From: Curvibacter sp. GWA2_64_110
Lineage (GTDB): Bacteria > Pseudomonadota > Gammaproteobacteria > Burkholderiales > Burkholderiaceae_C
DNA length: 52,306 nucleotides
Direction of reading: 5' to 3'
Assembly: GCA_001797315.1 (NCBI GenBank)
Contig: MGPC01000030.1
Span: 1-52,306, forward strand
This document shows positions 50,768 to 52,306 of this stretch, in pieces. Both the position numbers and the translations under genes were made by a program. The notes under the pieces are model-generated. The model saw only the letters and a program-made list of their open reading frames with translations. It did not search any database and was not told the origin of the DNA. Position 1 is the first letter of the stretch; each line of letters opens with the position of its first letter.

Positions 50768-52306
50768 ATGAACGCCCCCCTGCCCGAATCGGTACGCAAG
50801 GCGCTGGAAACCGTCACCCTCGACGACAAGTATTCGCTCGACCACGGCCGCGCCTTCATGAGCGGCGTGCAGGCGCTGGTCAAGCTGCCGATGCTGCAGC
50901 GCCTGCGCGACCAGCAGCAGGGCAAGAACACCGCCGGCTTCATCAGCGGCTACCGCGGCTCGCCGCTGGGCAATTACGACCAGACGCTGCAAAAGGCGAG
51001 CCAGTACCTGAAAGGGCAGAACATCGTGTTCCAGCCCGGCGTCAACGAGGAGTTGGCGGCCACCGCGCTGTGGGGCACGCAGCAACTCGGTTTTGCGCCG
51101 CCCGGCAGCAACCGCTTCGACGGCGTGTTCGGCATCTGGTACGGCAAGGGCCCGGGCGTGGACCGGACCTCCGACGTCTTCAAGCACGCCAACATGGCCG
51201 GCACCACCCCCTGGGGCGGTGTGATCGCGGTGGCCGGCGACGACCACGTGGCCAAGAGCTCCACCGCGGCGCACCAGAGCGACCACATCTTCAAGGCCTG
51301 CGGCCTGCCGGTGTTCTTCCCGGCCTCGGTGCAGGAAATCCTCGATCTCGGCATCCACGCCTTTGCCATGAGCCGCTACGCCGGCGTCTGGGCCGGCATG
51401 AAGACCATCCAGGAAATCGTCGAGTCCAGCGCCAGCGCCGTGATCGACCCCGAGCGCGTGCAGATCCAGCTGCCGACCGACTTCGAGATGCCGAGCGGCG
51501 GTCTGCACATCCGCTGGCCCGACCATGCGCTGGAGCAGGAGGCGCGCCTGTTCCACCACAAGTGGTACGCCGCGCTGGCCTACATCCGCGCCAACCGCCT
51601 GAACTACAACGCCATCGAAGGTCCGAACGACCGCTTCGGCCTGATCGCCAGCGGCAAGGCCTACAACGACACGCGCCAGGCCCTGCTCGACCTCGGCCTG
51701 GACGACGCCACCTGCCGCCAGCTTGGCATCCGCCTGCACAAGGTCGGCGTGGTCTGGCCGCTGGAAGCGCAGTCGACGCGCGACTTCGCCACCGGCCTGC
51801 AGGAAATCCTGGTGGTGGAGGAAAAGCGCCAGGTCATCGAGTACCAGCTCAAGGAAGAGCTCTACAACTGGCGCGACGACGTGCGGCCGGACATCCTGGG
51901 CAAGTTCAACGAGGTCGAAGGCGACCGCTCGGGCGGCGAATGGTCGATGGCCAACCCGTCGGGCCAGGAACTGCTGCGCGCCAATGCCGACCTGACGCCG
52001 GCCCTGATTGCGCGTGCCATCGCCGGCCGGCTCAAGCGGCGCGGCATCCTGCCGGCCGGCAGCGACCTGGCGGCACGCGTCGACGCCCAACTGGCCATCC
52101 TGGCGGCCAAGGAACGCGCCATGCAGGCGCTCAACGTCGGTGGTCCGGCGGCCGAGCGCATGCCCTGGTTCTGCTCCGGCTGCCCGCACAACACCAGCAC
52201 GCGCGTGCCCGAAGGCTCGCGCGCCATGGCCGGCATCGGCTGCCACTTCATGGCGACCTGGATGGACCGCAGCACCATCGGCTTCACGCAGATGGGCGGC
52301 GAGGGC
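50768..52306 (+). CDS. Indolepyruvate:ferredoxin oxidoreductase, fused type (3' truncated)
   Basis: The first 513 residues are visible; complete fused proteins of this type are about 1150-1200. The enzyme decarboxylates aryl- or branched-chain 2-oxo acids to acyl-CoA with reduction of ferredoxin. The N-terminal pyruvate:ferredoxin-like domain has AFMSGVQALVKLPM, TAGFISGYRGSPLGNYDQTL, NEELAATALWGTQQL and GKGPGVDRTSDVFKHANM. Further on, EAQSTRDFATGLQEILVVEEKR is the linker region, and the beginning of the TPP-binding half (WFCSGCPHNTSTRVPEGS...GIGCHFMATWMD) is just reached, with its CxxC cysteines. The ribosome site CTGGAG lies 10 bases before the ATG. Its divergent Lrp-type neighbour is its likely regulator. 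Confidence 0.95.
   Translation, partial: MNAPLPESVRKALETVTLDDKYSLDHGRAFMSGVQALVKLPMLQRLRDQQQGKNTAGFISGYRGSPLGNYDQTLQKASQYLKGQNIVFQPGVNEELAATALWGTQQLGFAPPGSNRFDGVFGIWYGKGPGVDRTSDVFKHANMAGTTPWGGVIAVAGDDHVAKSSTAAHQSDHIFKACGLPVFFPASVQEILDLGIHAFAMSRYAGVWAGMKTIQEIVESSASAVIDPERVQIQLPTDFEMPSGGLHIRWPDHALEQEARLFHHKWYAALAYIRANRLNYNAIEGPNDRFGLIASGKAYNDTRQALLDLGLDDATCRQLGIRLHKVGVVWPLEAQSTRDFATGLQEILVVEEKRQVIEYQLKEELYNWRDDVRPDILGKFNEVEGDRSGGEWSMANPSGQELLRANADLTPALIARAIAGRLKRRGILPAGSDLAARVDAQLAILAAKERAMQALNVGGPAAERMPWFCSGCPHNTSTRVPEGSRAMAGIGCHFMATWMDRSTIGFTQMGGEG

Noticed and set aside
50594-52246. In-frame upstream extension of the Lrp-type regulator to 728 residues
   Set aside because: The extension runs antisense to the conserved indolepyruvate oxidoreductase; the helix-turn-helix starts normally at the ATG at 50593.

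Overview
The window is GC-rich, densely packed chromosomal DNA from a betaproteobacterium of the order Burkholderiales. Family Comamonadaceae is the best guess. The reasons are the gene content (SWIB-tailed TopB, type 2 ArgC, Bug-type solute receptor, fused indolepyruvate oxidoreductase, YhdP-carbon-nitrogen hydrolase pair), the high-GC codon use, and small dispersed palindromes built around 'ACAGCTATT...ATAGCAA' that I associate with this family. There is no rRNA, tRNA, insertion sequence, prophage or CRISPR array that I can support. The genus cannot be fixed from this sequence alone.

Layout. 1-1633: the 3' end of gap (glyceraldehyde-3-phosphate dehydrogenase), SlyD and a YbhB/YbcL protein. 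1701-6784: a divergent pair, topoisomerase III with a histone-H1-like tail plus SWIB domain (topB) and a SET-domain lysine methyltransferase homologue with its own lysine-rich tail. They are separated by a Z-DNA-prone alternating tract and followed by birA and a SPOR-like protein. 6788-11168: an OmpR-type two-component pair, a MarR regulator and recA-recX. 11223-15205: argC (reverse), sucCD and a TerC membrane protein.

15464-24653 is the most unusual block. A PP2C phosphatase, a two-FHA protein and a GAF-containing PilB/GspE-like ATPase lie directly before a type IV pilin that has its own sigma-54 promoter and candidate enhancer sites. Two tandem PglL/Wzy-like O-oligosaccharyltransferases and, beyond moaC, a TfpX/TfpZ pilin accessory protein follow. 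Together they look like a phospho-regulated, glycosylated pilus module without its own platform protein or peptidase in view.

24656-34182: a BepA-like M48 metallopeptidase, a holin-like membrane protein, a second TerC protein under a yybP-ykoY manganese riboswitch, a DUF3717-DUF1289 protein, YaeQ, purB, a glutathione transferase, a lone ferritin-like diiron protein, a catalytically degraded HD-GYP protein and the stand-alone heptose-1-phosphate adenylyltransferase. 34199-45934: glnE, the giant YhdP, a nitrilase-family hydrolase, a PAS histidine kinase with FixJ/LuxR-type regulator, and MltA. 45966-52306: a LysR regulator divergent from a Bug receptor and gallate dioxygenase, then an Lrp-type regulator divergent from a fused indolepyruvate:ferredoxin oxidoreductase that runs off the end.

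All functional calls come from reading motifs and protein similarity from memory; no database search was run.
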